Shown: positions 35,798 through 43,795 of the stretch, in pieces | Layout of the letters: each line of letters opens with the position of its first letter | Numbering within the stretch: position 1 is the stretch's first letter | Assembly (NCBI RefSeq): GCF_002386345.1 | Contig: NZ_CP023507.1 | Span: forward strand, 310,001 to 374,000 | Source of the DNA: Streptococcus oralis | GTDB lineage: Bacteria; Bacillota; Bacilli; Lactobacillales; Streptococcaceae | DNA: 64,000 bases | Reading direction: 5' to 3' | Notes under the pieces: model-generated | What the model saw: only the letters and a program-made list of their open reading frames with translations | What the model was told of the DNA's origin: nothing | The model's database searches: none | Translations under genes and position numbers: made by a program

Positions 35798-36726
35798 AAG
35801 TTACAGTGAAGCGTGAGGGAGAGGAGCTGGTCTCCAATCTCTTGATTGAGCTGGGGGCGCAAGGTGTTGCGATTGAAGACAGCATGGACTATGTGGGGAA
35901 TGTCGACCGTTTTGGTGAGATTTTCCCAGAGGTCGAGCAACATGAAGAAATCGTAGTGACCGCCTACTATCCTGATACGGTTGATGTGGCAGTGGTTGAG
36001 GCAGATTTGCAGGCTCATTTAGCAGAACTGACAGACTTTATGGATCTAGGAGAGGTCAAGATGGGCACGACTGCCTTGGCTGAGGAAGACTGGGCAGACA
36101 ACTGGAAGAAATATTATGAGCCAGCTCGCATTACTCATGACTTGACCATCGTGCCATCCTGGACGGACTACGAGGCGACTGCTGGAGAAAAGATTATCAA
36201 GCTGGATCCAGGCATGGCTTTTGGGACTGGAACGCATCCAACGACCAAGATGAGCCTTTTTGCCTTGGAGCAGGTTCTTCGTGGTGGCGAAACGGTGCTA
36301 GATGTGGGAACTGGTTCAGGTGTCCTCTCCATTGCCTGCTCGCTACTTGGTGCCAAGAAAATTTTCGCCTATGACCTGGATGATGTGGCGGTTCGGGTGG
36401 CTCAGGAAAATATCGAGCTCAACCCTGGCATGGAAAACATCCATGTTGCTGCTGGAGATTTGCTCAAGGGTGTGGAGATTGAAGCAGATGTCATTGTGGC
36501 CAATATCTTGGCGGATATTCTCATTCATCTGACAGACGATGCTTATCGTTTGGTCAAGGACGAAGGCTACCTGATCATGAGTGGGATTATCAAGGACAAG
36601 TGGGACATGGTGCGCGAGTCAGCTGAGTCAGCTGGATTTTTCCTTGAAACCCACATGATTCAAGGGGAATGGAATGCCTGTGTCTTTAAGAAGACCAAGG
36701 ATATTTCTGGTGTGATTGGAGGCTAG
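35776..36726 (+). CDS. prmA: Ribosomal protein L11 methyltransferase
   Basis: 316 residues. N-terminal ferredoxin-like L11-recognition domain, then the SAM-dependent methyltransferase domain: [26 protein letters not shown] (motif I, about 177-190), [18 protein letters not shown] (motif IV). Trimethylates ribosomal protein L11. It precedes rsmE by 1 bp, the usual prmA-rsmE pair. Confidence 0.95.
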   Translation: METWQELKVTVKREGEELVSNLLIELGAQGVAIEDSMDYVGNVDRFGEIFPEVEQHEEIVVTAYYPDTVDVAVVEADLQAHLAELTDFMDLGEVKMGTTALAEEDWADNWKKYYEPARITHDLTIVPSWTDYEATAGEKIIKLDPGMAFGTGTHPTTKMSLFALEQVLRGGETVLDVGTGSGVLSIACSLLGAKKIFAYDLDDVAVRVAQENIELNPGMENIHVAAGDLLKGVEIEADVIVANILADILIHLTDDAYRLVKDEGYLIMSGIIKDKWDMVRESAESAGFFLETHMIQGEWNACVFKKTKDISGVIGG

Positions 36727-36727
36727 C

Positions 36728-37471
36728 ATGCAGCAGTATTTTGTCAAAGGCAGTGCAATCTCTCCTGTAACTATCGAGGACAAGGAAACCATCAAGCATA
36801 TGTTTCAGGTCATGCGGCTGAAAGAAGAGGATGAGGTGACCTTGGTCTTTGATGATGGCATCAAGCGTTTGGCGCGCGTGATAGATGTGGAAGCGCGTCA
36901 GTTTGAGTTGGTTCAAGAATTAGCTGACAATGTGGAACTGCCCGTTCAAGTCACCATTGCATCTGGCTTTCCCAAGGGAGACAAGCTGGAGTTTATTACT
37001 CAGAAAGTAACAGAACTAGGAGCTAGTCAAATCTGGGCCTTTCCTGCCGACTGGTCAGTTGCCAAATGGGATGGTAAGAAATTGGGTAAAAAGGTTGAAA
37101 AGCTAGAAAAAATTGCCCTTGGAGCAGCAGAACAAAGCAAGCGTAATATTGTACCAAGTATCCAGCTTTTTGAGAAAAAAGCAGATTTTCTAGCCCAGCT
37201 GGACCAGTTTGACTCAATTGTGGTGGCTTATGAAGAATCAGCAAAAGAGGGAGAAGCTGCTGCGCTCTTACAAGCAGTCACTGGTCTTGAAAAAGGAGCC
37301 AAATTGCTCTTTATTTTTGGCCCAGAAGGTGGTCTCTCACCAGCAGAAATTGAAAGTTTTGAAGCTAAAGGAGCTGTTTTTGCAGGACTTGGCCCTCGCA
37401 TCTTGCGAGCAGAAACAGCGCCACTTTACGCCTTATCTGCCCTTAGTGTTTTAGTAGAATTAGAGAAATAA
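36728..37471 (+). CDS. rsmE: 16S rRNA m3U1498 methyltransferase
   Basis: 247 residues from the ATG at 36728; GGAGG five bases before it lies across the prmA stop, while a TTG four codons upstream has no such site. SPOUT-class knot motifs: ITQKVTELGASQIWAF, KIALGAAEQSKRNIVP, LFIFGPEGGLSPAEIE and LGPRILRAETAPLYALS. Methylates U1498 of 16S rRNA. Confidence 0.95.
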   Translation: MQQYFVKGSAISPVTIEDKETIKHMFQVMRLKEEDEVTLVFDDGIKRLARVIDVEARQFELVQELADNVELPVQVTIASGFPKGDKLEFITQKVTELGASQIWAFPADWSVAKWDGKKLGKKVEKLEKIALGAAEQSKRNIVPSIQLFEKKADFLAQLDQFDSIVVAYEESAKEGEAAALLQAVTGLEKGAKLLFIFGPEGGLSPAEIESFEAKGAVFAGLGPRILRAETAPLYALSALSVLVELEK

Positions 37472-37481
37472 GAGGAAGAAA

Positions 37482-39278
37482 ATGGAACAAAAACACCGTT
37501 CAGAATTTCCAGAAAAGGAACTTTGGGACTTAACTGCCCTATACCAAGACCGTGAGGATTTCTTGCGAGCAATCGAGAAAGCTCGCGAAGATATCAACCA
37601 ATTTAGCCGTGATTACAAGGGCAATCTTCATACGTTTGAGGATTTTGAAAAGGCCTTTGCGGAATTGGAACAAATCTACATTCAGATGAGTCATATCGGC
37701 AATTACGCCTTTATGCCTCAGACGACAGACTATAGCAATGAAGAATTTGCCAATATTGCCCAAGCTGGGATGGAATTTGAAACAGATGCCAGCGTAGCCT
37801 TGACCTTCTTTGACGATGCCTTGGTGGCAGCAGACGAGGAAGTCTTGGACCGTTTGGGTGAATTGCCACATTTGACGGCAGCCATTCGTCAGGCCAAAAT
37901 CAAAAAAGCCCACTACCTAGGGGCTGATGTGGAGAAGGCCTTAACCAATCTCGGTGAAGTTTTCTACAGTCCTCAGGATATTTATACTAAGATGCGAGCT
38001 GGGGACTTTGAAATGGCTGACTTTGAAGCCAATGGCAAGACCTACAAAAACAGCTTTGTTACCTATGAGAATTTCTACCAAAACCACGAGGACGCTGAGG
38101 TTCGTGAGAAATCCTTCCGTTCCTTCTCAGAAGGACTACGTAAGCACCAAAATACGGCTGCCGCAGCCTATCTAGCTCAAGTCAAGTCGGAAAAACTCTT
38201 GGCTGATATGAAGGGCTACGACTCAGTCTTTGATTATCTTCTGGCTGAGCAAGAAGTGGATCGTGCCATGTTTGATCGTCAGATAGACCTCATCATGAAG
38301 GACTTTGCACCAGTAGCTCAGAGATACCTCAAGCATGTTGCCAAGGTCAATGGACTTGAAAAGATGACCTTTGCAGACTGGAAATTGGATTTGGACAGCG
38401 CCCTCAATCCTGAAGTGACTATTGATGATGCCTATGATTTGGTCATGAAGTCAGTTGAACCTTTGGGACAAGAATATTGTCAGGAAGTTGCTCGCTATCA
38501 AGAAGAACGTTGGGTGGACTTCGCTGCTAATAGTGGCAAGGATTCTGGCGGTTATGCGGCGGATCCATATCGCGTGCACCCTTATGTCCTCATGAGCTGG
38601 ACAGGCCGTTTGAGCGATGTCTATACCTTGATTCATGAAATTGGGCATTCTGGTCAATTTATCTTTTCAGACAATTACCAAAGCTACTTTAATGCCCACA
38701 TGTCGACCTACTACGTTGAAGCGCCATCAACCTTCAATGAATTGCTTCTCAGTGACTACTTGGAGTACCAGTCTGATGACCCACGTCAAAAACGCTTTGC
38801 CCTTGCCCACCGCTTAACAGATACCTACTTCCATAATTTCATCACCCACCTCTTGGAAGCAGCCTTCCAGCGTAAGGTTTATACATTGATTGAAGAAGGG
38901 GAAACCTTTGGAGCAAGCAAGCTCAACAGCATTATGAAGGAAGTTTTGACAGATTTCTGGGGAGATGCTATTGAAATTGACGACGATGCGGCCTTGACTT
39001 GGATGCGCCAAGCTCACTATTACATGGGCTTGTATAGCTACACCTACTCTGCTGGTCTTGTCATCTCGACTGCTGGCTATCTCCATCTGAAAAACTCTGA
39101 AACTGGAGCTGAAGACTGGCTCAACCTCCTCAAATCAGGTGGCAGTAAGACACCGCTTGAGTCAGCCATGATTATCGGAGCGGATATTTCAACGGACAAA
39201 CCACTCCGTGATACGATTCAGTTTCTGTCTGAAACAGTTGACCAGATTATCGCCTACAGTGCTGAGTTGGGAGAGTAA
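37482..39278 (+). CDS. pepF: Oligoendopeptidase F
   Basis: 598 residues, M3 family metallopeptidase. Zinc motif HEIGH at about residues 385-389 in TLIHEIGHSGQFIFS with the third ligand Glu in EAPSTFNELLLSDYL. N-terminal LWDLTALYQDREDFLRAIEK and C-terminal YYMGLYSYTYSAGLVISTAGYL are typical. Degrades peptides of about 7-17 residues in the cytoplasm. Ten bp after rsmE; followed by a terminator. Confidence 0.93.
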   Translation: MEQKHRSEFPEKELWDLTALYQDREDFLRAIEKAREDINQFSRDYKGNLHTFEDFEKAFAELEQIYIQMSHIGNYAFMPQTTDYSNEEFANIAQAGMEFETDASVALTFFDDALVAADEEVLDRLGELPHLTAAIRQAKIKKAHYLGADVEKALTNLGEVFYSPQDIYTKMRAGDFEMADFEANGKTYKNSFVTYENFYQNHEDAEVREKSFRSFSEGLRKHQNTAAAAYLAQVKSEKLLADMKGYDSVFDYLLAEQEVDRAMFDRQIDLIMKDFAPVAQRYLKHVAKVNGLEKMTFADWKLDLDSALNPEVTIDDAYDLVMKSVEPLGQEYCQEVARYQEERWVDFAANSGKDSGGYAADPYRVHPYVLMSWTGRLSDVYTLIHEIGHSGQFIFSDNYQSYFNAHMSTYYVEAPSTFNELLLSDYLEYQSDDPRQKRFALAHRLTDTYFHNFITHLLEAAFQRKVYTLIEEGETFGASKLNSIMKEVLTDFWGDAIEIDDDAALTWMRQAHYYMGLYSYTYSAGLVISTAGYLHLKNSETGAEDWLNLLKSGGSKTPLESAMIIGADISTDKPLRDTIQFLSETVDQIIAYSAELGE

Positions 39279-39327
39279 GGGTATCCAGTGTCGGATTTAA
39301 GACGGTTTATCGATAAGATGAATACAC

Positions 39328-39357
39328 AAAAATCACCTGTTTGAGGTGATTTTTTTA
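39328..39357 (+). terminator. Terminator of the DUF3013-pepF run
   Basis: AAAATCACCTG...AGGTGATTTTTTT hairpin about 50 bp past the pepF stop; the A run on the left lets it also serve the convergent lipoprotein gene. Confidence 0.85.
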
Positions 39358-39369
39358 TGCTTTAAAGAT

Positions 39370-40338
39370 TTATTCAAATTTTCCTTTATTGGCCTCGTTT
39401 GAAGCCTTCATGCTAATTTGTAAAAGGTTGGCGAGATTTTCATTATCAAGGCTAGCTTCTCCATTATTATCCACTTTTATGGCAAGGTAATGGGTGTTAC
39501 GATCAAGATAATCCATGCCCTCTAGGTCTACGTAGTTGTCAGCTTTAAAATCAAGCGCCGCTAATTGATAAACAAATCGAATATTTAGAGCTTTAGCATA
39601 GTCTGTTTCAAGAACCTTTTGTTGTTCTTCTACCAGTCCTTGAAAGAATTCGAGATTGTCTGTGTGATAGGATGCTTTGACTTCATATTGGTAAGTATCT
39701 ACAGCTGGGGATATAAATTTCAAATAAACCATGTCGCCCTCCACCTTATAGTCCTCAAGAGTATAGGCACCTGCTTTTCCTAATGCATTGGTGTTGACCT
39801 TGAAAAACATTGGTGCATAAATTTTCAGAGGATATTTTTCTCCCTTATACTCAAAGATGGTATCATTTGAAAAATTCGGACGGATTTTAGTTAACTCAGG
39901 GACTAAATATTCGTTCCAAATCTTATCAAATAACTCTTCTTGATTGCTAGCACTCGCTGATTTCACAACTAGGTCAAAATTTTCTTGATTGACAAAGACA
40001 GCATCCACTAATTTGAGGGCTGTTTGAACCTTAGGATCCGAAATTTCCTTTTTCTTTTTTTCAAGATTCTCAGCCGCCTCTTTCGTGCGATCTAAAGTTT
40101 TATTAAATTGACTGCTACTGTTGGTTTCAACAAAGGTTCTCTCATAGTTGGTAGGTTCAACTTTGGCATTCCAGTCAAATGAAGCGGCAGGACCAGTTAC
40201 ATCTTTCTTGTGATAGGTAGAGGCCTGATTGTTTGAATTATTTGTAGAACTAGTAGATGGCTTTGATGAGCAAGCACCAAGGGCTAAGGCTAGTGTTGTC
40301 ACACAAGCTAGGCAACAAAGTCTGAACGATTTTTTCAT
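39370..40338 (-). CDS. Lipoprotein of unknown function
   Basis: 322 residues from the ATG at 40338 (GGAGAAATGT ribosome-binding site; the upstream ATG has none). Signal peptide KKSFRLCCLACVTTLALALGAC with lipobox LGAC, then a Ser/Asn-rich linker, then a large extracytoplasmic domain (SFDWNAKVEPTNYERTFVET, KEISDPKVQTALKLVDAVFV, EYKVEGDMVYLKF-like). Looks like the streptococcal DUF5105-type lipoproteins, but I am not certain of the family. Opposite strand to, and probably unrelated to, the lipoprotein array that follows. Confidence 0.75.
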   Translation of the reverse strand: MKKSFRLCCLACVTTLALALGACSSKPSTSSTNNSNNQASTYHKKDVTGPAASFDWNAKVEPTNYERTFVETNSSSQFNKTLDRTKEAAENLEKKKKEISDPKVQTALKLVDAVFVNQENFDLVVKSASASNQEELFDKIWNEYLVPELTKIRPNFSNDTIFEYKGEKYPLKIYAPMFFKVNTNALGKAGAYTLEDYKVEGDMVYLKFISPAVDTYQYEVKASYHTDNLEFFQGLVEEQQKVLETDYAKALNIRFVYQLAALDFKADNYVDLEGMDYLDRNTHYLAIKVDNNGEASLDNENLANLLQISMKASNEANKGKFE

Positions 40339-40464
40339 ACATTTCTCCTTCAAGTAATGCTTGTTATTCATTGGCTATTATATCATGACCTTTAGGATTA
40401 CAGTGTTTTAAAATGAATTAGACAGGATTTTAACATCATAGATGAAACAGTCATATCAGCCTTT

Positions 40465-40529
40465 TATGATATACTATAAGGGAAATATGATTAGTTGTTT
40501 TATTAATTATCATAAGCAAGGAGAGGGTT
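40465..40529 (+). promoter_or_regulatory. Leader and promoter of lipoprotein unit 1
   Basis: -10 TATACT (40470-40475) followed by the sequence shared with the later units (ATAAGGGAA, TATGATTAG, ATCATAAGCAAGGAGAGGGTT). Shows each unit of the array carries its own promoter. Confidence 0.6.
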
Positions 40530-41201
40530 ATGAAAAAACGCATATTTCTCACAATGTTACTTTTAGGAGGATTGATAATGATAGGATTGGCAGGGTGTGG
40601 AGAAAATAAAAATAGTCGAGAATGGATTGAGAACAAAGTCTCCGAGGTCAGTCGTGTCTATCCAACCGAGAATCTGTTTGACTTGTTTAAGCAATTTCCG
40701 GAAGGGTTTGAGGTCTATCAAGTATACATGAATGATAAAGTTAGCATAAAAATATACTTAACCGGAAATAGTCAGTTCAAGACGATAACTGGTAAATTAA
40801 TTCGAAAAGATTTAAAGTTAGAAAAAAAGACAGACATTATAGATGTTAATTACATAGAACAGCAATTTATTTTTTCAGATGAAGAAAGAGCGAGGGAAAT
40901 TTGGGAACTTAAAGGTTTTCTGTTTCAAGAATTAACGATTAATAAAAGTATTTTATCTGAGTTTAAATTAGAAAATAAGAGTTATAACAGTGTAACTAAT
41001 GGTTTTGACATATCTTATAGTGTGAATAATCCAATAATAAACAAATTTTTTAAAATGGATGGTCTTAAAAATGGCGTATTAGAATTTGGAAGCTCTTTGC
41101 AGAGTAATGATTATTACTATTATTCTGTTGTTGTTGATTACAAAGACGGTTATTATTTTAGAGAAACAGTGTCTAATGGAGAGTTGAATAATGGTGAGTA
41201 G
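40530..41201 (+). CDS. Tandem lipoprotein 1 (Csa1/DUF576-like, probable immunity protein)
   Basis: 223 residues. Lipoprotein signal KKRIFLTMLLLGGLIMIGLAGC (lipobox LAGC), then SEVSRVYPTENLFDLFKQFPEGF and a variable domain ending in a beta-rich part. YPTENLFDLF corresponds to YPxxNLxDLY of staphylococcal tandem lipoproteins (Csa1/Lpl, DUF576), and the later order (ITG strand, FLFQ, Y...NN...I, GSS...YYY) also agrees. In S. aureus such lipoproteins protect against the secreted lipase TslA. First of four near-copies upstream of a TslA-like gene. Excellent ribosome-binding site GGAGAGGG. Confidence 0.75.
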   Translation: MKKRIFLTMLLLGGLIMIGLAGCGENKNSREWIENKVSEVSRVYPTENLFDLFKQFPEGFEVYQVYMNDKVSIKIYLTGNSQFKTITGKLIRKDLKLEKKTDIIDVNYIEQQFIFSDEERAREIWELKGFLFQELTINKSILSEFKLENKSYNSVTNGFDISYSVNNPIINKFFKMDGLKNGVLEFGSSLQSNDYYYYSVVVDYKDGYYFRETVSNGELNNGE

Positions 41202-41250
41202 TGGTATTCCAACTTTAGATGCTTCTAATCTAACTTATAAATTTGAATAA
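41191..41250 (+). pseudogene. Toxin-head fragment 1 (19 codons of the lipase-like gene)
   Basis: MVSSGIPTLDASNLTYKFE then TAA. It matches the start of the lipase-like protein at 43796 (SGIATLDAANLTYEFE) and stops exactly where the next lipoprotein leader begins. It overlaps the end of lipoprotein 1 by 11 bp with its own ATG. Confidence 0.85.
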
Positions 41251-41336
41251 GATGCAAGGAAATGTTGCTTTTATGGTATATTATAAGGGAACTATGATTA
41301 GCTATTTTGTTGAATATCATAAATAAGGAGAAGGTT
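41251..41336 (+). repeat. Unit leader 2 (86-bp direct repeat with promoter)
   Basis: Nearly identical to 42170-42255 and similar to 43019-43108. Contains the extended -10 TGGTATATT (to 41282), ATAAGGGAACTATGATTAG and the AAGGAGAAGG ribosome-binding site. Confidence 0.85.
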
Positions 41337-42035
41337 ATGAAAAAACGCATGTTTTTCGCAATGTTACTTTTAGGAGGATTGATTATGATAGGATTGGTAG
41401 GATGTGGAGAAAATAAGAACAGTCGAGTATGGATTGAGAACAAAGTCTCTGAGGTCAGTCGTGTTTATCCAACTGAAAATCTCTTTGATTTGTTTAAGCA
41501 ATTTCCGGAAGGGTTTAATATTACTCAAACATTCTATAAGGATTCGCTCAGAACAGTAGTTTCCTTAGATGGAGATGCAGAAAATCAAACCATAAAAGGA
41601 AAGATAGAGACTATAAAAATATCTACCGAACCATATAAAGAAGAAGTGAAAGACCATGTTGATGTAGAATATAAAGATGGTCAATTTATATTTTCTAACA
41701 ATGAGGTAGCGGAAAAAATTTGGGGTTATAAAAGTTTTCTATTCCAAACATTAAGTTTGAATAGAGATGTTTTATCTCAAATGAAGCTTGAAAAGTTTCA
41801 ATATTTTTCAAATCGCAATGTGTTTGAAATCTATTATATTAGTGATGACTCTACAATAAATAATTTCCTTAATTCAAATGGAGAACACATTTTATCAATA
41901 AGTGGAGCGGAATCTTATAATAATACAAAAGGTTATCGATTGAATGTTAATATTGCTTTTAAGGATAACCCAAATGATGGAATGAGTGAGATAGTTTCAA
42001 GTTGGATAGATGATAGAAATAGTGTTTCTAATTAA
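41337..42035 (+). CDS. Tandem lipoprotein 2 (Csa1/DUF576-like, probable immunity protein)
   Basis: 232 residues from the ATG at 41337 (upstream in-frame TTG has no ribosome-binding site). First 60 residues almost identical to lipoprotein 1 (lipobox LVGC, SEVSRVYPTENLFDLFKQFPEGF); from FNITQTFYKDSLRTVV on it differs strongly while keeping family landmarks (TIKGKIETIKI, YKDGQFIFSN, YKSFLFQTLSLN). Promoter in the preceding leader. The abrupt change from conserved start to variable end suggests mosaic exchange between family members. Confidence 0.75.
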   Translation: MKKRMFFAMLLLGGLIMIGLVGCGENKNSRVWIENKVSEVSRVYPTENLFDLFKQFPEGFNITQTFYKDSLRTVVSLDGDAENQTIKGKIETIKISTEPYKEEVKDHVDVEYKDGQFIFSNNEVAEKIWGYKSFLFQTLSLNRDVLSQMKLEKFQYFSNRNVFEIYYISDDSTINNFLNSNGEHILSISGAESYNNTKGYRLNVNIAFKDNPNDGMSEIVSSWIDDRNSVSN

Positions 42036-42094
42036 TTTGCTAACATTTAAAACATCCTGATTGACCTGATTATAAATAAGGAGCATGCGAAAGA

Positions 42095-42169
42095 ATGAGT
42101 GAAAAAGAATCGGTTAACAGTGAAATTCCAACTCTGGATGCAGCGAATCTGACTTGTAAATTTGAATAA
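42095..42169 (+). pseudogene. Toxin-head fragment 2 (24 codons)
   Basis: MSEKESVNSEIPTLDAANLT then CKFE and TAA, preceded by AAGGAG and a spacer of 13. Matches the lipase-like protein's first 24 residues (MSKKDTANSGIATLDAANLT) and stops at the same FE position as fragment 1. Confidence 0.85.
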
Positions 42170-42255
42170 GATACAAGGAAATGTTGCTTTTATTGTATAC
42201 CATAAGGGAACTATGATTAGCTATTTTGTTGAATATCATAAATAAGGAGAAGGTT
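42170..42255 (+). repeat. Unit leader 3 (86-bp direct repeat with promoter)
   Basis: Copy of 41251-41336 with a few changes (-10 TATACC at 42196-42201). Confidence 0.85.
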
Positions 42256-42972
42256 ATGAAAAAACGCGCGTTTTTCGCAATATTACTTTTAGGAGGATTG
42301 ATAATGATAGGATTGGCAGGATGTGGAGAAAATAAGAACAGTCGAGCATGGATTGAGAACAAAGTCTCTGAGGTTAGTCGTGTCTATCCAACTGAAAATC
42401 TCTTTGACTTGTTTAAGCAATTTCCGGAAGGGTTTGAGATTAGAAGTATTGATACCTACGATGAGACGAAGGACTATTCTCGTTATCAGAAGATTGAACT
42501 CGTAGGAAATGCAGAAACAAAAGAAATAACTGGTAATTTTAAAAGAATAGAAGCTCGAGGTAATCCTTATGAAGAAAAAGTGCTTTTAGAAAGCCGTGTT
42601 GTGTACACTGAAAAAGGATTGGAATTTTTGAATCCAGAAGTTTCTAAAGATGATTTGTTTTATGATGGGTTTTTATTTCAAAAGTTAGAACTAAATAAAG
42701 CAATTTTGTCTCAATTGGAACTCAAAAAAACGTACTATAATTGGGAGACTGGTGATGCTTCTATTACTTATAAAAATGTAAATAGTAAAATTATTCAGGA
42801 TTACTTCCATATACAATCAAGTGAATCGTTAGACCTTTTTATTAGTGCAGACCACTCTGCAACTATTGGCTATGAATACGGTTATCCTGTGGTTTTTGAC
42901 GGAGAAAATATATCTCATTCAGAACTTATAACAGGAAAAAGTAAGAGTATGAAGAAGATAGATGCCAAATAG
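42256..42972 (+). CDS. Tandem lipoprotein 3 (Csa1/DUF576-like, probable immunity protein)
   Basis: 238 residues from the ATG at 42256. Same signal peptide (lipobox LAGC) and SEVSRVYPTENLFDLFKQFPEGF block; then its own variable part (EIRSIDTYDETKDYSRYQKI, EITGNFKRIEARGNPYEEKV, YDGFLFQKLELNKAILSQLE). The end overlaps a third toxin-head fragment by 11 bp. Same inferred role as its neighbours; a different C-terminal half may mean a different toxin specificity. Confidence 0.75.
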   Translation: MKKRAFFAILLLGGLIMIGLAGCGENKNSRAWIENKVSEVSRVYPTENLFDLFKQFPEGFEIRSIDTYDETKDYSRYQKIELVGNAETKEITGNFKRIEARGNPYEEKVLLESRVVYTEKGLEFLNPEVSKDDLFYDGFLFQKLELNKAILSQLELKKTYYNWETGDASITYKNVNSKIIQDYFHIQSSESLDLFISADHSATIGYEYGYPVVFDGENISHSELITGKSKSMKKIDAK

Positions 42973-43018
42973 TAATGTGCCGACCTTAGATGCTTCTAAT
43001 CTGACTAACGAATTTTAA
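42962..43018 (+). pseudogene. Toxin-head fragment 3 (18 codons)
   Basis: MPNSNVPTLDASNLTNEF then TAA. It aligns with residues of the lipase-like N-terminus (SGIATLDAANLTYEF) and again ends at the start of a unit leader. Confidence 0.82.
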
Positions 43019-43108
43019 TAAGATAGCAAGGAAATGTTTCTTTTATGGTATACTATAAGGGAACTATGATTAGTTGTTTTATTGAATATCATAAGTAAGG
43101 AGAGGGTT
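43019..43108 (+). repeat. Unit leader 4 (90-bp direct repeat with promoter)
   Basis: Related to the two 86-bp leaders; extended -10 TGGTATACT (to 43054) and ribosome-binding site AAGGAGAGGG. The start-proximal part resembles unit 1 more than units 2 and 3 (AGTTGTTTTATT, ATCATAAG). Confidence 0.8.
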
Positions 43109-43786
43109 ATGAAAAAACGCATATTTCTCACAATGTTACTTTTAGGAGGATTGATAATGATAGGATTAACAGGGTGTGGAGAAAATAAAAATAGTCGAGC
43201 ATGGATTGAGAACAAAGTCTCTGAGGTCAGTCGTGTCTATCCAACCGAGAATTTGTTTGATTTGTTTAAGCAATTTCCGGAAGGATTTGAGATTGAGCAG
43301 GTCTATTTCAAAAAGAAAAGTGATGGAATTGATGATTCTATTACAGAAATTAAGCTGAAAGGTGATGCAACATCGCATACAATAACGGGTACTCTTGCTA
43401 AAAGCCCAGCGAAGGAAGATGCGCCAAAAAGCGATGAAGTGGTAGTAAGTGTTCAATATATAGACAACAAATTTATTTTTTCTGATGAAGAAACCGCTAA
43501 AAGAATATGGAAGTTTGATGGTTTTTTGTTTCAAAAACTTGGTATAGATAAAGAGTTTTTAAGTAAATTATCATTAAAAAACAAACATTTTAATGGAAAT
43601 AATGGTTCTTTTGATATAGATTATATTATTAAAAACACAACGATTAACCAATATTTTAATAAACAGCAACAAGCTGAAACAGTGCTAGGATTTGGTAGTT
43701 CTTTGAGGTTAGATGACTTTTATTATTATTCTGTTACTGTTGATTTTAATGATGGCTATTATTTTAAGGAGAGAGTATCGAATTAG
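43109..43786 (+). CDS. Tandem lipoprotein 4 (Csa1/DUF576-like, probable cognate immunity protein)
   Basis: 225 residues from the ATG at 43109. Lipobox LTGC, the shared SEVSRVYPTENLFDLFKQFPEGF block, then a variable part (EIEQVYFKKKSDGIDDSITE). The last 40 residues (VLGFGSSLRLDDFYYYSVTV, DFNDGYYFKERVSN) closely resemble those of lipoprotein 1. It stands 9 bp before the intact lipase-like gene and is therefore the best candidate for the immunity protein matching that toxin. Confidence 0.75.
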   Translation: MKKRIFLTMLLLGGLIMIGLTGCGENKNSRAWIENKVSEVSRVYPTENLFDLFKQFPEGFEIEQVYFKKKSDGIDDSITEIKLKGDATSHTITGTLAKSPAKEDAPKSDEVVVSVQYIDNKFIFSDEETAKRIWKFDGFLFQKLGIDKEFLSKLSLKNKHFNGNNGSFDIDYIIKNTTINQYFNKQQQAETVLGFGSSLRLDDFYYYSVTVDFNDGYYFKERVSN

Positions 43787-43795
43787 GAGAGAAGT

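Noticed and set aside
40530..43108. Lipoprotein array as an assembly artefact or simple tandem repeat
   Set aside because: The units share only leader and N-terminal part; the 3' halves and the toxin-head fragments all differ, so they cannot be one sequence assembled several times.
40450..43215. Minus-strand frames starting MFSIHARLFLFSPHP opposite each lipoprotein start
   Set aside because: They recur only because the opposite strand (signal peptide region) is repeated; no promoter or ribosome-binding site.
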